Under the pieces are notes generated by a model. That model was not told the origin of the DNA. It was given only the letters and a program-made list of their open reading frames with translations, and did no database searches. This document shows positions 1 through 12,651 of a DNA stretch of 64,000 nucleotides, one piece after another (the first letter of the stretch is position 1; every line of letters starts with the position of its first letter). The DNA is taken from the NCBI RefSeq assembly GCF_027943255.1, contig NC_072895.1:38848001-38912000 (forward strand). The letters are read 5' to 3'. This stretch comes from Anastrepha obliqua (taxonomy: Eukaryota; Arthropoda; Insecta; Diptera; Tephritidae). Position numbers and translations under genes: made by a program.

Positions 1-284
1 TACTGACAAGTTTTGAGAACTTATTTGTTTCTGAATTTTAATGCTGATTTTATGAAAATATAGTTCAAGCTCCTACAGGTCCCATATACCATATGTATGT
101 GTGTACATCTAAGTGTCAAACTTTTCGCAAATTAAAAACAAAAATCAAAAAAGTTTCGTTATAATTCCACACTTTTTAAGCAGAATTTACAGAAAAATTT
201 CGAGTATTCAGCTTTAATGCTTGTAGCTCACTTTGAGACCAAAAAGCATTTGAAGCTGTTCTTTAGTTAAACGTTATATCCTAA
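1..284. other. AT-rich sequence, no gene seen
   Basis: I see no coding or repeat signal here. It may be a decayed upstream part of the LINE remnant that follows. Confidence 0.5.
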
Positions 285-1325
285 CGACCTATTTCACTAC
301 CGCCTACTCTATAAAAGTGATGGAAAAATTATTAATCGACCAATTAATATAAGATTTGAAGAAGAAAATATAATTCCTGGGCACCAATTTGGATTCCGCA
401 CTATGACTATTGATCAAGTCCATAGGATTAATCGAGTAAACGAGAATGCATTTGAAGAGAAAAAACATGATCTGGTGTATTCCTCGACGTATCAAAGGCA
501 TTTGATAAAGTATGTCGTGCTGGGTAATAAACAGAATAAATGCACTATTACCAAATCAGCACTATCTCGTTTTACAAGTCTCTACAGACAAACAAGAAGG
601 AAGAAGAAGTGGCTCAAGGAAGTGTGCTGGGCCCCTCCCTTGTTTACTATTTACATCTGACCTGCCATGCAATCAAAACTGCGTGACAGCAACATGTGCT
701 GATGATACAGAAATACTTTCAGTAAGAAAGACTGCAAACGTATCGGCCTCGAAATTGCAAATCGCCATAAACAATATTTGCGATTGGACAAAGAAATGGC
801 ATATAAGACTTAATGAAAGAAGTCTGTACATGTAAACTTTACATACAAAAAAGCACAATACCTTCCTGTATACATAAATAGGGCACAAATTCCCTACCCA
901 AATACAGCAAAGTACTTAGGCGTGACACTGGATGCTAAGCTCATATGGAGCGAACACAAAACAAAATGAGTTTGAATTTAAACATAGAAATATGTATTGG
1001 CTTATGCGGAAGCCAATTTGGACTTACGGCGCTCAGCTACGGGGTTTTTTTTATCGAAATCAATATTTAACTAATTCAATGATTTCAGAATAAAGTACTG
1101 AAATGTGTCATTGGTATATCCGTAGCTCTGATTTCCAACGTGACCTCGCTCTTGATTCAGCTCCAGACACAATAAAGAAGATAGGCAATTCTCATAATGA
1201 CAGACTGAATAAATACATAAACACAGAGGCCTCCGTCCTTAATAACACAATTAAACGGTGAAGAGGATTAAACTCAAAAAGGCCAAAGGGACCTGGTGAA
1301 TTAAAAAAGAAAAGAAAAACAAAAC
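285..1325 (+). pseudogene. Jockey-type non-LTR retrotransposon, reverse transcriptase remnant
   Basis: Reverse transcriptase pieces occur in the expected order but in shifting frames. A PISL-like motif lies near 288, followed by KVMEKL, then HQFGFR with QVHRI near 390-430. The catalytic box at 695-706 reads CADD instead of YADD. YLGVTLDAKL is at about 913-942 and PIWTYGAQL at about 1013-1039. A C-terminal stretch (SDFQRDL, then RLNKYINTEA) lies at about 1120-1260. This order is typical of the thumb and connection region in the Jockey clade. Stops and frameshifts break it, the endonuclease and gag parts are missing, and the sequence goes A-rich near 1300-1325, so it is a 5'-truncated dead copy. 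The clade is a judgement by eye; the reverse transcriptase call is firm. Confidence 0.8.
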
Positions 1326-2247
1326 TCGTTTACTTATTTCCATTACATTTAAGCAGAGTATCGCAAGTTTTAGAGTATCTCGTTCGTTTTAGATATTTTG
1401 CAAATAGATGCAAAGAAAACTTAATAAAGCAAAACAAAAAGTTAAAGAATGCGGCTCTAGTGAACTCTGAACTTGGAACCCAATCTGATTTATTAAATAT
1501 TTGGCATAAGACTATTTTTGACGAATGAAGCTAATAGCGCTAAAATCCATAGCCAAATATTTATGATAAAGTTTTGAAGCCTCATTATAGATCTGGGAAA
1601 TAGATTCAGGATAATAAAATAACCAGGCATAACTCCATAATAATATTTAATCCTTTTGCATCACAATTTTTCATCTCGAATAATCAATGATGATTTTTGA
1701 TAGGTATAGCATTGCAGGTAGAAAATGTGTGAGCTGCAGTATGAACTTTAATTGGCATATACATATGTATGTATATATGCATTATTATTTATTATTATTA
1801 TGTATTATTTAATATTTATAAACGTATTTACTAATTATGTGTACTTGTAAACCCGCGTCATTCATTTCCTGCTGCATGTAACAAAAATATGGTAAAATTA
1901 TTGCTTAGCAAGTATGTATAAAAATATAACTGTTATATAGTATACGGCATTTGAGCTTATGGCACAGCAGGCATAGCAGAGCATAAGCTTCGTAGCTAAT
2001 CGTAGTGTAATCATGCAAAATGTGCCAGGTAGCAATGATATTCGTTTTCAGTACGCAGACCAGCAATTAGAATCTATTAAAGATGAGATGGTATCAGTAG
2101 AAAATGAAATGGCTATTCGCACCATCCTCGTATGTTTCTAGGTCCAACTACATGTCGGATGTGCAACGAAGTTCGTCCATTTACTTTACTTTTCTACTTT
2201 CTATTGTCGTGACATTCTAGTGAATGACTTTGCAGACTTGGCAATTA
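1326..2247. other. Intergenic, no gene seen
   Basis: AT-rich, with TATG/TTAT simple stretches near 1760-1810. No coding pattern or terminal repeat was recognised. Confidence 0.5.
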
Positions 2248-2249
2248 TA

Positions 2250-3553
2250 ACGGGTGATCAATTAAGAGGAGTTTTTTTCATTTGCGTTTTTTTTACAGAT
2301 CGCGCGCGAGTTGTGGCAAACTGTCATCGTAGATTTGTTGAACAGCGTTTGGCATTTCATCATGGAAAGACTCACACCGCAACAACGTCTACAAATTGTT
2401 CAACTGTATTATGAAAATCAGCGTTCTGTGACAAATGTTTTTCGTGCGCTTAGACCGCATTATGGTCAACATAATCGGCCTGCCTTAAACACTATTCGAC
2501 ATACCATCAACAAATTTGAATCCGAATATTCATTGGTGGATAATTCTCGACCGAATAGACCACGTCCAGCAAGAAGCATTGAAAATATAGCGGCAGTAGC
2601 AGAGAGTGTACGTGAAAACCGCGATGAATCGATTCGGCACCGTTCTCAGCAACTTCGACTGTCGTATGGAACAACTTGGTCAATTTTACGGAAGGATCTT
2701 CATTTAAAAGCATACAAAATACAGCTCGTACAAGAACTAAAGCCAAATGACCTTCCTGCACGTCACCGTTTTGCTGATTGGGCTCTTGAAAAGATTGAAG
2801 AAGATCCGCTGTTTTCGAGCAAAATTTTGTTCAGCGATGAGGCGCATTTCTGGCTCAATGGTTACGTCAATAAGCAAAATTGCCGTATTTGGGATGAAGA
2901 GCAACCAGAACAGGTTCAAGAGCTACCTTTACACCCAGAGAAAACAACGGTCTGGTGTAGTTTATGGGCTGGTGGAATCATCGGTCCATATTTTTCAAAA
3001 ATGATGATGGCCGCAACGTAACTGTGAATGGTGCTCGCTACCGTACCATGATATCGGACTTTTTGCTACCTGAAATTGAATCTAATGATCTCTACTACAT
3101 TTGGTTTCAACAAGACGGAACCACTTGCCATACAGCTCGTGAAACAATGACTTTATTGAGAAGTCATTTCGGAGAGCAGCTGATTTCACGTTTAGGACCT
3201 GTGAGTTGGCCACCAAGATCTTGTGATATCACACCTTTGGACTTTTTTCTTTGGGGATTCGTGAAGTCCAAGGTCTATGCTGATAAACCAGCTACGATTG
3301 AAGCTCTGGAAGCCAACATTACGCGTGTTATTCACGACATACCAGTCGAAATGCTCGAACGAGTGATTGAAAATTGGACCTTCAGAATGGACCACCTTAA
3401 GCGTAGTTGCGGCCAACATTTGAATGAAGTCATATTCAAAAAGTAAATGTCAAAGAATGTCCTTTCAAATGATAAATAAAGGTTTTGAACATAATTTACA
3501 TTTTTGTTTTTTTTTTAACTATTGAAAAAAGCACCTCATGATTGATCACCCGT
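2250..3553 (+). mobile_element. rosa-like (DD41D) mariner-superfamily transposon
   Basis: This is a near-complete DNA transposon of 1304 bp. Its ends are inverted repeats starting ACGGGTGATCAAT; the left one runs into GAGGAG plus a T run, the right into GAGGTGC plus a T run, with a few mismatches. A TA lies on each side (2248-2249 and 3554-3555), the target duplication expected of the IS630-Tc1-mariner superfamily. One broken transposase gene fills the inside. An AATAAA at 3475-3480 lies about 30 bp after the stop. The 41-residue spacing between the last two catalytic aspartates matches the rosa group, which was named from Ceratitis rosa. Confidence 0.88.
2362..3446 (+). pseudogene. DD41D transposase with a single frameshift
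   Basis: The gene would encode a cut-and-paste transposase of about 360 residues acting on its own terminal repeats. The start chosen is the ATG at 2362 (MERLTPQQ); an upstream in-frame ATG at 2311 would add 17 residues that look unlike the family. The N-terminal half is a helix-turn-helix DNA-binding region. The first catalytic Asp is residue 159 in FSDEAHF, followed by VNKQNCRIW. The frame breaks near 2990-3000 inside a T run: one base appears lost between GPYF and KNDDG. It then continues in the next frame to the stop at 3444-3446. The second part has the second Asp in WFQQDG and the third in TPLDFFLWG, with 41 residues between. The break is minimal, so it could be recent decay or a homopolymer sequencing error. 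Confidence 0.87.
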
Positions 3554-3555
3554 TA

Positions 3556-5573
3556 CAATCATTTTTCCATATTCTGCCTCATTCTCTAAAAAAATTTTAG
3601 CCCGCTTAGTTAATATTTTTTTGAAATTTAAAATAAAACGTATGTTGCCAACTTAAAATTGTTGAAAAGCCCAAGTCGTTTAAAATGCACTTGGCTCAAT
3701 TAACAAAATTGAAAACTCTCCACAACTAGTTTTACTAAGTTAACCTATTTCTTTTTTATAATGTTTTACTATTTTAAATTCATAAATGTTTTTTTTTTCT
3801 ACATATCTACATATGAATGCAATTGCAGATATTGGAAAAAGTTTTACGATTCAGCATCTAGAGCTAAATATAATGAGTTAAAATCAAGGCAAATTCATTA
3901 AAGGTGGCGACACTAGGCCGACAAAAACATGTTTTACACTATAATGTCACGTCAAAGTAGACACTAAAGAAGTAATTTATTTATTTAAAACAAATTGCGC
4001 ACTTTCTTATTATATTATTTATTTACACAAATCCTTTTGCATTTTAATTCATTAAAAAACTTCAATTTTCAAATTACAAAATTGAATGTAAATAATACGT
4101 TTCGTAATTTAATTTTGTGCTGACTTTCGAATGTATACAGCGAAAAAAAAAATTATCTGGTCTAGTACTACCATCTTTAATAAATTCGCCTTGATTAAAA
4201 TCCTAAATGGAAATTTGAAAACTTCAAGTGCGCGTACATCAAACTGGCTGGCACAATAAACTTTTAATGAACTCAATTTAAAGTGCCATCAATCAAAAAT
4301 TATGTGGGAAATTTTCGAGCGAAAAATCAAAAACAAGATAACTGGCAGATAACTGGTTTATTAATAAGACAAAATATTTACAGGCGTAAACTTGCGGTTA
4401 ACCGAAAACACTATTTAATTGCAACACTAAAATAAATATTTCAAAATTGTTTACTTTTTCTTCACATTGATATTTATATAGTAATTAATACTGGTTTCGT
4501 ATGCATCAAGCAACACTTAGTTCTGAATCTAAAACAAATGCATAGCGGACCTTTTCTTAGACTGTGGTTGAGTGTTTGAAGCAGATACCGGATCAGGCGC
4601 GGACTCTACTGTCATATTAATTTATTACAGTTTAACGGTAAACACGTCCTTAACGAGCAAAGTGAAATCCAATACTGCACAATGCAGAATTAGAATGGTA
4701 AAAGTTGAGCTACTCTTACCCACTTATCCAAGAAAGAAATGACAAATGATTGACAAATTCAAAAATTAAAGTAGTTGAAATGTTTTCCTGCCCCCACCTT
4801 CAAGTAAGTAATACATATTTCCCATCTAAACTTGAGATTATTCTTATGAGGAGGATATCAGCTTGAAGCACTTTTTAATGCCACTCAAAGAGGTTTCACG
4901 ATTACGATAGTGTGATTGTGGATTATTTAAGTAACGAGAACAAATCAAAAGTGGACCTGAGTAGATGGTATTAAGTATTTATTAACGTACATATCTATAC
5001 TACATTGATACATATTTATATTGAGCATATAAAAATATTATTATCTAATCTCTCTGCACTTGTATACCATATGTTTACATATTCGCGGCCACGAGCTACT
5101 TATTTTACGGATATATTATACCCAGCGCATATACAAAATAACGGTTGTTCATTAAAGCCCAACAGAATCCGTATAGTTGCACATATATATACATTAGGGT
5201 GGCCGCTATTTCTGGAATTGTATGATATTGTCGAGTGTGAAGTTCGAAAAATTAGTACTTTTATAAAAGTAAGATCAAATAATTTAAAAGAAAATATTTA
5301 TTTTCCAAACTACATTGCAGTTAATACCTATGATCTTCACATTTTCAGAATTCTATGATGGGCTGATGGATGGATTGTGAGGTAAATAGCAATACAAAAG
5401 AATATATTTGAAAAGGAAACTCTAGCGTACAAACTGTTGTATGCCAGCTCTTCGCTAAAGCTATATTTTTCACAGATTCGCTGTACGTATTTGAATGTAA
5501 CCCCAAAAGTTGCGGTAGTTTCTTCATGAAAGTTGCAGGTATAGCCGCTTTATAATATAACAATTTTAATATA
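3556..5573. other. Intergenic, no gene seen
   Basis: About 2 kb of AT-rich DNA without recognisable coding sequence. A word TTAGGGTGGCC at about 5195-5205 resembles the ends of nearby MITE families, but no partner end was found. Confidence 0.5.
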
Positions 5574-5833
5574 TTGGCGCTTACACTCTTTATTGGGTGT
5601 TTGTCCAAGCTCCTCCTCCTATTTGTCTTGACATGCTTCCCGAAATGGAGAAGACTACAGTTTTATGCCGCCTCCGAACGGCAGCTGGTGAGCAGATTTT
5701 TCATGGAAGAACGCTCGGAAGTTTGCCATTGCCTGCCGACCATTTTCTATCATTCACAGTCTCGTGACCGGGGTGTCAGACCTGTGCATGTCCGAATGGT
5801 AGTCCGCACCAACCCATTTGGCTACGGCAGCTG
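5574..5833 (-). mobile_element. tRNA-headed SINE, minus strand
   Basis: This is a copy of the family best preserved at 48393-48703. Read on the minus strand, the tRNA-like head is at the right (the complement contains GGCTACGGC and ACCATTCGGA words). The body words CCGTTCGGAGGCGG and GAGGAGGAGCTTGG follow, and the 3' tail AGCGCCAATA is at the left edge. The B box is eroded. Two stretches open by chance inside it are not genes. Confidence 0.75.
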
Positions 5834-6363
5834 CATAGTCTAGGCTATTATTAAACGAAAAGTAATACAAAAACTCTGAGGGGTTTTTAAAAAATTATTC
5901 CATAAAGCATTTTTCAAATTTGAGGCTCAAGTCAGAACCTTTAAACCTTTTCCAATCGGCTTAAAATTTAAAATTATTAGCTTTTTTGATAGAATTACAA
6001 ATCTAAAGGGTGTCCGTGTATATGTTCTTTCCCGCATTTAAAGTATAACCATTCATATGAGCCTGCGGTAAATCTAATAAAAAATGGAATATCCAAATAG
6101 AACTTGGCACTTGTGATGGAAAATAATCATTATTCTTTACTCAAATTTACACAGAAAATTAAACGTTCTGAAGGTCGCGTAGTACTTTGGATATTTGTAC
6201 ATACATACGTATGCATCTGTTTTATTTTTATATACTGTTATAATTTGCAGCTATTTATATTATATTTCATAAGTGTTACCCAAGGTACGTTGAGCAGGTA
6301 GTATCAGTAGAGCAGCTGATTTGCTTTTTCTATTTAAATTGTCAAATTTGGTTTGAAGAACTC
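5834..6363. other. Intergenic, no gene seen
   Basis: AT-rich DNA between the SINE and the inverted-repeat element. Nothing recognised. Confidence 0.5.
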
Positions 6364-6753
6364 CCCGACTAGAATTACAGTGAGGCATGCCGAAGAATCA
6401 GTTAGGCCCGAATTAGGCAGGCCTTATTGAGGCACGCCTCACTATTACCTTACTAGGCCCACGTTAGGCAAGACAAAGATTGGCATGCCAGAACAATACC
6501 AAATTTGGTTGTGGTCACGAAAATCTGTGGCAGTGTCTCACTTAGGCATACATTGGAATCCCTAACTGATTTGTAGAAGGGCATCCGGAGTATTACCGAA
6601 GTTCGGTTTTTCGAACCTGCGCCTAATGAGGCAGATGTGTGGCAATACCTTTCGGGACTTGGGCCTAGTTTGGCTGCCTTATGAGGCGCAAATTTGGATT
6701 GCGGTCTGCCTTATTTGTGCCTAATCACCGCCTTACCAAAATTTCTAGTCGGG
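6364..6753. mobile_element. 390-bp inverted-repeat element rich in AGGC words (unclassified MITE)
   Basis: The left end reads CCCGACTAGAA and the right end is its exact complement, TTCTAGTCGGG. The match continues loosely inward (GTGAGGC against GTAAGGC). The inside is packed with short words such as TTAGGC, GAGGC, AGGCC and their complements, far above the local background. There is no open reading frame of note. No clear target duplication is visible (left flank GAAGAACTC, right flank TCTAAAC), so the superfamily is unknown. It is probably a non-autonomous DNA transposon. Confidence 0.7.
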
Positions 6754-7063
6754 TCTAAACAGTTAATTTTTGGTGATAGATTTTCACGTTCTAGAGACCA
6801 AAATCGAAAACAAAATACATGGCTATTGTTGTTCTTGCGCCACTGACACTACCTGCTGAAGTCGCCGTGGCGTTACCTATAAAAATGGAATGCAATGATG
6901 ATTTGTAAATTTTTCATTTTTATTTTCACAAATGTTTTTTCAAGAATAATAATGTTTTTTTGATTTTCTTTTTGCACCAGAATGATACTCAACCGTTGTT
7001 TTTTGTGTTTCTCAACTGTTTTTTTTTTTATTTTCATTTTTCATTTCTTGAATATTTTTATTT

Positions 7064-7880
7064 GTGTATTTATATGTAACTTTGTTTAAAAATTGTCGCT
7101 CTTTGGTGCAACCTCTTAAACTAATTTTTAACAAATCCTTGGCTGAAGGAATATTTATTGATGATTGGAAGCTGACTTCAGTCACTCCTATTTTCAAAAG
7201 CGGTAATAAAAGCGATATTGCTTCCAGGCTTCTAGAATGGTTTCCAAAGTGACGCTATATACACGGATTTCTCTAAAGCCTTTGATAAAATCTCCCATAC
7301 GATTTTTAGTAACTAAATTGGCTTGTCTCGGTTTTCATTCAACTTTCCTTGATTGGGTACGATCCTATTTTATAAAGAGAATGCAGTACTGTAGTTATCG
7401 ATGGAGTTTCTTCGAAACAGTACATCGACACCTCTGGTATCTCACGGTAGTATTTTAGACCTTTGTTATTTGTTTTGTTTATTAATGATATATAGTATGT
7501 TCGTGTTTTCCCTTCGCAAATTTTCTTCTCTATGCTGATGATACAAAAGTGTACTCTGAAATAAGAAATTCAAGTGATTCAGCCATCCTACAGTCCGAGT
7601 TGATTAATTTATTTTCCTGGTTCCTTATGAATCGTCTATTGCTTAATTTTGAAAAATTTCATAAAATCACATTTTCTAAGCTTCAAAACCCCCTTAATAC
7701 CGCTTATAATATCAATTATACATATCTTGCTTCGTCCGATATGATAAAAGATTTAGGGATTTTCTTTAATTCAAAGCTTAATTTTATGACGCACCTAAAA
7801 TTTGGCCGTTTCCAATTCACTTTAAAGCCTTTATTCTTGATCAAAAACCTTTTATTAAAAATTGTGTACTATTATTAATT
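7064..7880 (+). pseudogene. LINE reverse transcriptase remnant (Jockey-like)
   Basis: The pieces follow the order of a non-LTR reverse transcriptase in at least three frames. IFNKSLAEGIFIDDWK and TPIFKSG lie at about 7124-7200, GFHSTFLDWVRSY at about 7333-7371, and the intact catalytic box YADD at 7531-7542 (LYADDTKVYSE). The thumb follows with FSWFLMNRLLLNFEK and KDLGIFFNSKLNF up to about 7800. The segment between the first two blocks is shortened and there are several frame changes, so this copy is dead. Both ends are missing. It differs clearly from the remnant at 285-1325, so at least two LINE lineages of this kind are present. Confidence 0.82.
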
Positions 7881-10800
7881 TAAAATGACTTCTATCCCTG
7901 CTTAGTACAAAATCACACATTTAAGGATACATTTTTAAACTAATAAGAAACAAAAGTGTTCTTAAATGTACAAAGTGGCGCAAAATTAATCACACTATCT
8001 TAAGATGTATAATTGTATCGTACATCAATAATATTTGACACTTATGAACTAGACAGCTATAGTATAACATACTTATATAAACAGACAAGAAATGGAGCGC
8101 GTGAAGGTCAAAATAAGGATTTCCATCAACATCATTTGATATATACACACCTACAATAATTTCAAAATTTACAAACTCGTGCAGAAACCGCACGCACTTC
8201 AGAATTTGGAGGAATTCATTCCTTCTAAAACGTGCGCTAGGTGCGAAAAGCTCGCTTGTGTCCGAATTTAGATGCCTGTATACTTATTGTATATGATTAT
8301 TTTGCATAAAAATAGAAAATATAGGTATATGGCATTTTTTGGCACATGATGAGTGGTAATATATATAAATGACTTTCACTCGTGATATGTGTAAAACAAA
8401 TGATAATCACGAAAGTCAACTAATACGAAGTTCTGGCGATAATATTCATGTTCAGGTCGCCACCAGAAATTATGAGGGTGCATATGTATGTATGTTTAGT
8501 GAGACTCAACACGGTAAAAACACATAATATTTCAATTCAATTCAAATCCAATTTGGAGAATACTTTTTTTATTGAATACGAAAAGCCAACGAACTTTAAC
8601 CTTTCGTCAGAACAATAAGCTTTTACAGCGCATTGAGTTTGGGATAAATTATCTAAATCAATCATTTTGCAAGTCATGCCAATTTTTTCGAAGATATGAA
8701 AAAGGCCGAACTTTAAAAGGTTGAGTGTATTTTTTCATTCTTAGTTCGCCTACAGAATTTGTAGACTATTTCCCGGTAGTTAAGCGCCCTCACGACCTTT
8801 CCTCTTTGCCACTCGTTAAGAATAGAGCAAATATATTTCCTTTGCAAGAATTAAGGTTTTCTTAATATAATATTTGCCATTTATACGGCATATGCCATAA
8901 GTCCTTTTATCGCTTCTTTGAGCAGCCTCCGGTTAAATTCATCACCGCCTGTTTAAATGGAGAAAGCTGCATTTTTGTTTATTGTTTCATTTGACGAGAA
9001 GATTGCTACATCAAAGGCTTATGGATTGCTAAACTTAACCCTGTGTGGTCGATGCAGCCATAGTGCCAAAATTATAAGTCGTTTAAACGTCGGTGCCGCC
9101 TGTCTGGCGGCAGGAAGTAGGAAGGAAGGAGGAAAGGAAAGATTTCGGTGTCAGTAGAGTTAGGATCTGTAGAAAATCGAAGGCTAAAATACAATAAATC
9201 AGTTTCGATAAATTTTGTGTTTTTTTAATATCAACACATGTAATTACTTTAATTCAGTAAAGGAGAAAAAATTCCGAAAAGGGGCATTTGCTCTCACTAG
9301 CTGGTACTCCCATCAGAACTGGTACTCCCGATCGTATAAGGTTGCAGCGTACACTGCGGGCATACTGGGAGCATGATGATACCGCAACGCATCACGTCAA
9401 CAAGCTCTTCACTGCAAGAGCAGCTCCACGACCCAAGATCTCATCCTGAAGCTCAAATGCCGAATGCACCAACCCATTATATCAACAAGCACTTCGAGCG
9501 ACTACAACACTCACCGCGCCACAAGGCTCAATAATTTTATCCAAAGGTATTCAGCCGTACGACACTGATTATAAATCCCAAATAAATAAAGCTTAAATAA
9601 AAATCACTCAATCTTCGGTCCCCCACTCTCCCTAACGCTAAACTGCGCTAGAAAACTTTCAGAAAAACGTTGGTCTAGACCAGCAAACGAATTTTTTGGT
9701 CGCGAAGTTCTATTAGTGGTTGGAACCCTTGACTTTTAGCACTTGTGAATTCGTAAATCGCAATGAACTTTAGGTAATTCGGTAATTGAACCGGTAAATT
9801 GAGTTCGGTAAATGAATCATTTCCATCATTTTAACTCTCATTTTAGCCGATTTGATATACTCGTATTAGACTTGATTTACAACGCTAAGAAAGCAACAGT
9901 AACTTCCTCTATTAAATGATTGACGATGGTGTAGACTTAAATTTGTATACAGCCGATAAATTATTTTACTTAAGATCCTGAAAGTCCTGCTTTTCATGTT
10001 TCCACTCCAAAAAAGGATACCTATATTAGATAATATAACGGATTTCCTTCAAATTTCCTCATGGTATATTGAGGTTTCCATGTTTGTCGAATTTTCGTAA
10101 AATATAAAAGTAAATAAAAAAGTATACTCGTGCATAGGTGCAGCACGTATTTTTAACCACCGCAACACTTATGAATTTAATGAAATTATCGATATAAGGA
10201 AGTACTCGTGCAACACCTTTAACCTCGCTCTATCGCCATTTCACTACATACATACATACATATTTACTAGCGTGATCATATTTTCAACACTTCTCGGCTT
10301 ACTCATCATATACAGCTGTGCTTGCCCTTCAGACATATGCAAATACCCACCTTCGCTGCGTCTCTGCTGGCTCATCCACAATTTTGATCGCTTGCGTATT
10401 ATTGTTGGACATTGTTCTCACTATAGTTATAGCACACTATATTAATTCAATTGCTTTTGTTTGAACACAAGTATCCAGCCTGAACTATGGATGGGGTTGT
10501 AGTATGATATAATATTTAATGTCGCTGTGAATATATTTAGAGAAATGCTTGCAGGTAAAAAGTGCTACTTTAGCATTCTAAAGCGCTTTGTTTACCACAA
10601 AAAATGCAAAAATATAGTTTGCTACACATAAACAAATATATGTATGTATGCAACTTTTATCGGGTCCAAATTATTGATTGATGCCCCAATCTTTAGACAA
10701 CCATAAATTACAACGAATTTTTGTTAATCTGCGAGTGGCCCATAGCTTTATAAACCTGCTATCTTATCGACATTACCACCTTCAGCGAACAATTATCGGC

Positions 10801-11398
10801 TATTAAACTAAGTCGATGAAGCTCATTTTTTATGTATGTACGAGTACGTATATTTTTTTTCGAACTCTGTCAACTGGCACATCGGCGTCACTGGTATAAT
10901 GCTTAAATTTAATTTTGAGCTGGTTATTCCTTTTTACTCTCTATCTAATCTAATGAAGCCCTCATGCGAAAATTTTTGTTTCGTCAACATTCACAAATTG
11001 GTAATAACTGAACTTCGACAACGTTTCTAAAACCTGCCAAGGTGTTATCAGCCAGCATGTCAGTTAGTCGCAGCATCACAAACCGCAGGCTGAAAGAGAA
11101 ACACAGTCTCTAGTGGCACTGAGTTATCATTTCATTTTTCATTGTAATAACACTCAAGGCTTCTTCTAATAAATTATGATTAAGTTTAACGACGATTTCA
11201 TAAAAGTGTCCCAAAAATTTATATGTAGAGCTTACACTGTCGCTAATCAGTTAAATGTCCTGACGTGGCTGAATTATGTGATTTAACAAGTAAATACTTG
11301 GCATGCTTACGCATTATTTTACGTAAAAACTAGTTGCATCCCTTTATTTATGATTTTCTTTCATTGATAAGCAACTTTAATCCTCTAACATTACTACA
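7881..11398. other. Long intergenic stretch, no gene seen
   Basis: About 3.5 kb of AT-rich DNA with CATA/TATG simple repeats (for example near 10247-10263 and 10637-10652). A single transposon-end-like word GTGGCGCAAAATTAATCA lies at about 7975. The stretch 9280-9620 is less AT-rich and ends with AATAAATAAAG, but I recognise no LTR, gene or RNA in it. Confidence 0.5.
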
Positions 11399-11579
11399 AG
11401 GTGGCGCAAACTTAATTATTTTGTTTTTGAATAACTTTTTACTAAATAAAGAAAATTTTTGCTAGGTTGCCAGGTCTGTGGTCAGCATTCCTACCAAAAT
11501 TTGGCATTTTATCATTGGTGAACATTTATAAAATCTACGCCATCTTGAATAAATCTAGATCTAAACGTATTACAGTTTT

Positions 11580-12651
11580 GAAAATGGATTTGTATTTCCA
11601 TCAACGGGTTTGTATTAAATTTTGTATTAAAACCGGATTCAATGGTGGGAAACCCTTAAAAATGTTGGGAAACTATTTAGATAATGATACTCTAAAGAAA
11701 GCAGACGTTTACGAGTGGCATGGACGCTTCAGGCAAAATCGTGATTTCATCGAGGATGACGGGATGACAAACGTAGTGGCAGGCTGTCGATATCGAAAAT
11801 TGATGAAAATATCAATAAAGTGAAAGTAAAGCTGCCCAATAACCACATACTAACCATCAGAGAGCTAGCAAAGGACTTGAACATTGCTTATGAACCCATT
11901 CAGATCATTGTATTTAATGATTTGGGCTTGACCGTGTTGCTGCAAAGTTAGCTCCAAAGGCCCTGAACTTCATCCGGAAAGGGGATCGCGTTGATATCAC
12001 CACAAACGCCATTTTCCAGGCTGAATATGACCCAACATTTTTCAACTCATCACTACTGGAGACCAGGTGTGGATTTATGTATACGACACAAAATCCAGAC
12101 ATCAGGCGAGTCAGTGGAGAACCAAAACCAAAAAACCGCGTCGTTTCCAGTCAAAAAAGAAAGCGATGCTCACGGTTTTTATGGATTACAACGGTATTGT
12201 ACACTACGTATTTTTACCAGAAGACCAGACGGTTAATAAGGACTATTATTTGAGAGTTATGAGACGTTATGTGGAGCAATTCTCCAAAAAAGAAAGGGTT
12301 TGTGGGAAAACAACTCGTGAATTTTGCACTATAATAACGCACCGTCGCACAATGTCAACACTATGCGTGAATTTTTGATCAAGAACGAAACGAATACCAT
12401 CCAACAGCCATCGAATTCACCTGATAAGACTCCCTGCGATTTTTTTTCTGTTTGATCGAGTCAAAAAACCACTACGAGAAAGGCGTTTTAACAGTCGAAA
12501 GGAAGTAATGGAAAAATCGAATACGACTCTGATGGCTATACCGAAAAGAGAGTCCCAGAAATGTTTCGAGAGATGGATCAAACATTGGCATATCAGCGTT
12601 GCAGTTGATGGGGAGTACTTCGATGGTGATAATATCACTGTTGAGGAATGA
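11580..12651 (+). pseudogene. mariner (DD34D) transposase, decayed
   Basis: Transposase of the mariner family, broken in several frames. It opens near 11584 with an MDLYFHQRVCIKFC-type helix-turn-helix start, then LKKADVYEWHGRFRQ. A frame change lies near 11780, after which SKIDENINKVK and LTIRELAKDLNIAY (about 11850-11890) belong to the second DNA-binding helix. The part after about 12060 includes SQWRTKTKKPRR, MLTVFMDYNGIVHY and QTVNKDYYL. In the second catalytic block the Asp of the usual HDNAPSH is replaced by Asn (HYNNAPSH, about 12330). The third block keeps Asp (TPCDFF, near 12435). The frame ends at the TGA at 12649-12651. With an active-site Asp lost it could not be catalytic. No terminal repeats were found. 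Confidence 0.82.

Noticed and set aside
6364..6753. Telomere-like TTAGGC repeat
   Set aside because: The words are not in tandem and occur in both orientations between transposon-like ends; flies lack TTAGG telomeres.
9280..9620. LTR or gene 3' end (AATAAATAAAG, balanced composition)
   Set aside because: No TG...CA termini, primer-binding site, matching second LTR or coding frame could be found.
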